A stretch of 8,833 nt of DNA, from positions 1 to 8,833 of the forward strand of contig JACZXC010000099.1 in NCBI GenBank assembly GCA_022571825.1. Direction: 5' to 3'. The translations under genes were made by a program, and so were the position numbers. Numbering within the stretch: position 1 is the stretch's first letter; every line of letters begins with the position of its first letter. The stretch is from Myxococcales bacterium. GTDB taxonomy: Bacteria > Myxococcota_A > UBA9160 > SMWR01. Below the pieces are notes generated by a model. That model did not search any database and had not been told where the DNA came from. It saw nothing but the letters and a program-made list of their open reading frames with translations. Shown one piece after another: positions 6,645-8,833 of this stretch.

Positions 6645-7025
6645 TCAGAATCCGCGGGCGCCGACGAGTACGTCGGGGGACTGGGGCCGCGGGTGTCCAC
6701 ACAGGTCGAGGTAGGCTTCGGGGGCGTACGAGAGGGTCAGACCCAGCGTCCCGGATGCCAGATCCGCCAGGCGATGGGGCACCTCGCGTTTGTGGGCCAC
6801 CGAGCCTTCCAGCTCGGCAAAAGTCCCCCCGTTTGCGTCGAGCAGCCGAATCCGAGCTTTCGCTCCACACGGGGGCGTCGCATCAGACCGAACCAGGAGT
6901 CCCCGGGCCGACATTTCGAGCACGCTTCCCGCGTGGACTTCGTCGCCCACGAAGAGCAGGCAGTCGATGCGCCTCCGGATGCGCTCTTCTCCGCGTCGCT
7001 CCATGTCGCTATCGATCCATTCCAC
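6645..7025 (-). CDS. PilZ-like domain protein (putative c-di-GMP receptor)
   Basis: A 126-aa single-domain protein of PilZ type; such proteins bind the second messenger c-di-GMP and pass the signal to motility, polysaccharide or other targets. Seen: an Arg-rich N-terminal stretch (E-R-R-G-E-E-R-I-R-R-R, residues 9-19) matching the R-x-x-x-R ligand motif, then about 18 residues later E-M-S-A-R-G (37-42), the counterpart of the (D/N)-x-S-x-x-G motif, followed by beta strands (A-K-A-R-I-R-L-L; F-A-E-L-E-G-S-V-A; G-T-L-G-L-T-L). The first acidic/amide position is Glu rather than Asp/Asn. I chose the GTG at 7025 because AGAGGA lies about seven bases upstream. The ATG at 7004, eight codons in, has no Shine-Dalgarno but is a fair alternative. 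The gene follows the small membrane-protein gene on the same strand after 218 bp, so it probably has its own promoter. It converges with the RND gene. Confidence 0.75.
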   Translation of the reverse strand: MEWIDSDMERRGEERIRRRIDCLLFVGDEVHAGSVLEMSARGLLVRSDATPPCGAKARIRLLDANGGTFAELEGSVAHKREVPHRLADLASGTLGLTLSYAPEAYLDLCGHPRPQSPDVLVGARGF

Positions 7026-7243
7026 GAGGGTTTCCTCTCTTCCGAAGTGGCTCTGTCCCCTTCGTGAGTGCCCGATTTCGCGACCGGGGTGACGACTGCC
7101 GCCCCTGAATCCGTCCCGGTGAGGCCTGCTCGCGTCTGGGTGAAGGCAAGTTGCTACCGCGGGAGGCCCAGAGGCCGACTTCCACACTCGCTGAACGCTG
7201 TCGCTGAGACCGCTGCGCGGAGCACGATTCTCGAGTCGGCCTC
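7026..7243. other. Intergenic region upstream of the PilZ gene, no gene seen
   Basis: About 218 bp between the stop of the small membrane protein and the PilZ start. Frames through it are compositional shadows without family resemblance. It likely holds the PilZ promoter (minus strand), with the AGAGGA Shine-Dalgarno near 7033-7038, but I could not place -35/-10 boxes or a terminator hairpin. Confidence 0.4.
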
Positions 7244-7542
<299 letters not shown>

Positions 7543-7543
<1 letters not shown>

Positions 7544-7923
7544 CAGCGCGGACGCAACTCGGGCGCCGACCGGGGGCACCACCGGTAGCGCGCGAGGGCC
7601 ACACGCCCCCGGGCATCGAAATGAATCCCCTCCTCTTCGAGGAGCTGGTGTTGTATGCGCTCCCACCCCGGCACCGACCGCAGGCTGACCTCGCCCCGGG
7701 CGTTGATCACGCGGTGCCAGGGCACCTCGCGGCCGGCGTCCAGGCCGTGGAGGGCGTAGCCCACCTGACGCGCGTGTCCCCCCAGGCCGGCCAGCAGGGC
7801 CACCTGGCCATAGGTCGCCACCCGGCCGCGCGGGATTCTCCCCACCACCCGGTAGATTCGGCCGTAGCGCCCTGCGCGCTCCCGCACCCGGGCATTGTGA
7901 CTCAACGAACGCCGGGCCGTCAT
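7543..7923 (-). CDS. Alkyltransferase-like protein (ATL, MGMT family)
   Basis: A 126-aa DNA-repair protein related to O6-alkylguanine-DNA alkyltransferase. ATLs bind DNA at O6-alkylguanine, flip the base and pass the lesion to nucleotide-excision repair without removing the alkyl group. The motif G-R-V-A-T-Y-G-Q-V-A (33-42) is followed by G-H-A-R-Q-V-G-Y-A-L (49-58) and V-P-W-H-R-V-I-N-A-R-G-E-V-S-L-R (67-82). The active-site P-C-H-R-V of true methyltransferases is P-W-H-R-V, with Trp69 in place of Cys. The expected nucleotide-flipping Tyr (Y38), Arg finger (R52) and Trp (W69) have the same mutual spacing as the Y25/R39/W56 set I recall for S. pombe Atl1. ATG 7923 gives about 17 residues before the domain core with only a weak Shine-Dalgarno, so a later start is possible. 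The stop overlaps the next gene (TGATG). It is divergent from the enoyl-CoA hydratase gene. Confidence 0.88.
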
Positions 7924-7998
7924 GTCCCGCGGGTCGCAGGGGTCTGCTTCGCGTCTTATTCTCCTGGGCTCACCCGGACTCCCGGAGAGGAGCCTGCC
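7924..7998. promoter_or_regulatory. Divergent promoter region, ATL / enoyl-CoA hydratase
   Basis: A compact 75-bp gap between two divergent starts. On the plus strand GGAGAGGAG (7984-7992) is a strong Shine-Dalgarno seven bases before ATG 7999. The minus side has only a weak one before 7923. Promoter boxes could not be assigned with confidence. Confidence 0.45.
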
Positions 7999-8833
7999 AT
8001 GACCGAGCCCGTCCTTCTCGTCGAGCATCACGTCGAGCAGAGTGGAGGAATCGTCACCCTCACTCTGAACCGCCCCGGGAAGATGAACGCACTGTCCCGC
8101 GAGTTGAGGGATGCTCTGGCGAAAGCCTTCACCGATCTCGAGTCCGATCCCGAGGTCCATGTGGTGATTCTCACCGGGGCGGGTCGCGCTTTCTGCGCGG
8201 GCCTCGACCTCGAAGAGCTCTCGAGCACCGGAACGGACACCACCGCCAGGTTTTCCGGCACGGACATGCTCGAGGCCATGGCCGCGTACCGCGGGCCCAT
8301 CATCGGAGCCATCAACGGCTTTGCCATCACCGGCGGATTTGAGCTGGCCCTGGCCTGCGACCTGCTGGTCGCCTCCAACCAGGCGCGCTTCGCCGACACC
8401 CATGCGCGAGTCGGGATCCTTCCGGGATGGGGGCTCAGTCAGAAGCTCCCGCGCCTGATCGGAATCCACCGCGCCAAGGAGCTCTCCTTCACGGGGAACT
8501 ATCTCGCCGCGGCAGAGGCCGAAGCCTGGGGACTCGTGAACCGGGTCGTGGATTCCGGAGACCTTCTCCCGACCTGTTTGGCCCTCGCCACCGACATGCT
8601 GAGCTGCGATCCTGAGACACTGCGCGGCTACAAGCGCGTCATCGATGTGGGCTTTTCGACCACGTTGTCCGAAGGTCTCGTCGTCGAAGGGCGGGCCTCC
8701 CGGGACCATGCGAAATCAGTCACTCCGGAAACCCTGGCCCAGCGCCGGGAAGGAGTGCAGGACCGAGGCCGAGCCCAGCGGGCCGGTGTGCAGGATGCGC
8801 CGCCCCAGGGTGGTCAGCACCGGCAGCATCCGC
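7999..8833 (+). CDS. Enoyl-CoA hydratase/isomerase (crotonase) family protein, 3' end open at window edge
   Basis: A crotonase-fold protein acting on acyl-CoA thioesters, probably in fatty-acid or related CoA metabolism. ATG 7999 follows a strong GGAGAGGAG. Seen: L-N-R-P-G-K-M-N-A-L-S (23-33); G-R-A-F-C-A-G-L-D-L (62-71), the first oxyanion-hole segment; A-I-N-G-F-A-I-T-G-G-F-E-L-A-L-A-C-D (104-121), with E115 at the first catalytic-Glu position; T-H-A-R-V-G-I-L-P-G-W-G (134-145); and G-L-V-N-R-V-V (178-184). The position of the second catalytic Glu of rat crotonase (E164) is H135, so hydratase activity should not be assumed. The normal family C-terminus seems reached about V-T-P-E-T-L-A-Q-R-R-E-G-V-Q-D-R-G-R-A-Q (241-260). 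The frame stays open beyond it with R-A-G-V-Q-D-A-P-P-Q. That extra tail (8779 on) is antisense to a dehydrogenase fragment and is probably not real. Confidence 0.88.
   Translation, partial: MTEPVLLVEHHVEQSGGIVTLTLNRPGKMNALSRELRDALAKAFTDLESDPEVHVVILTGAGRAFCAGLDLEELSSTGTDTTARFSGTDMLEAMAAYRGPIIGAINGFAITGGFELALACDLLVASNQARFADTHARVGILPGWGLSQKLPRLIGIHRAKELSFTGNYLAAAEAEAWGLVNRVVDSGDLLPTCLALATDMLSCDPETLRGYKRVIDVGFSTTLSEGLVVEGRASRDHAKSVTPETLAQRREGVQDRGRAQRAGVQDAPPQGGQHRQHP
8716..8832 (-). pseudogene. 3-hydroxyisobutyrate dehydrogenase-type oxidoreductase, internal fragment broken at catalytic motif
   Basis: On the minus strand, entering from the window edge, the frame reads M-L-P-V-L-T-T-L-G-R-R-I-L-H-T-G-P-L-G-S-A-S-V-L. 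This matches the end of the NAD(P)-binding domain of the beta-hydroxyacid dehydrogenase family (usually P-x-L-x-x-x-G-x-x-x-x-H-x-G-P-x-G-S/T-A/G-x-x-x-K). Right where the catalytic Lys should follow (S-V-L-K), it changes to H-S-F-P-A-L-G-Q and stops at 8716. The substrate/C-terminal domain, about 120 residues, is absent. The break coincides with the last credible codons of the enoyl-CoA hydratase on the other strand. The family call rests on only about 24 residues. Confidence 0.55.

Noticed and set aside
7140..7165. Possible sigma-54-like GG...GC element near ggcaagttgc
   Set aside because: The GG-to-GC spacing is too short for the -24/-12 consensus.
7924..8709. Upstream extension of the ATL frame to 8709
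   Set aside because: The added ~260 residues are antisense to the enoyl-CoA hydratase and look like shadow sequence; the ATL domain is complete without them.

Overview
The window is a high-GC bacterial stretch, probably a metagenomic contig. It carries ordinary housekeeping and accessory genes, but it does not read like one continuous genome. At three places a gene breaks off in mid-protein and the opposite strand takes over with a different truncated or mispaired gene: about 2444-2465, about 3100-3140 and about 8754-8778. The simplest reading is a mosaic of fragments joined head-to-head or tail-to-tail at short shared sequences, by chimeric amplification or assembly, or less likely by real rearrangement. 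This is the most notable thing in the window. I found no new multi-gene defence, toxin, secretion or biosynthetic system.

Left part (1 to about 2450): a sodium:solute symporter cut by the window edge (plus strand) converges with a fold-type I PLP aminotransferase of the kynurenine/methionine type (minus strand). Their stop codons overlap by 14 bp. The aminotransferase has lost its N-terminal 70-80 residues at the first junction. The symporter sequence recalls Planctomycetota (Phycisphaerae-like), which is an impression only.

Middle part (about 2444 to 3130): a plus-strand fragment of a protein with repeats of the A-T-x-K-Q / G-I-D / T-K-G-E-A-x-x-L-I type. It appears to be broken by a one-base frameshift near 2620 and continues as a helical, then Lys/Arg-rich, low-complexity protein.

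Right part (about 3130 to 8760): gene content common in Myxococcota, Binatota or other proteobacteria-like lineages, with strongly GC-biased codons. In order: a two-TM membrane protein (minus); a DUF1330 protein followed by a 12-TM RND/MMPL exporter (both plus); a PilZ-like c-di-GMP receptor domain (minus); an alkyltransferase-like DNA repair protein translationally coupled to a small membrane-anchored protein (minus); and, divergent from that pair, an enoyl-CoA hydratase family protein (plus). The last ~80 bases hold, on the minus strand, a fragment of a 3-hydroxyisobutyrate-dehydrogenase-type oxidoreductase that breaks at its catalytic-lysine motif.

The only clear functional couplings are the ATL/small-protein pair (TGATG overlap) and possibly the DUF1330/RND pair. 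The rest looks like neighbours without a shared pathway. Taxonomic statements are impressions from protein style and composition, not from any search.
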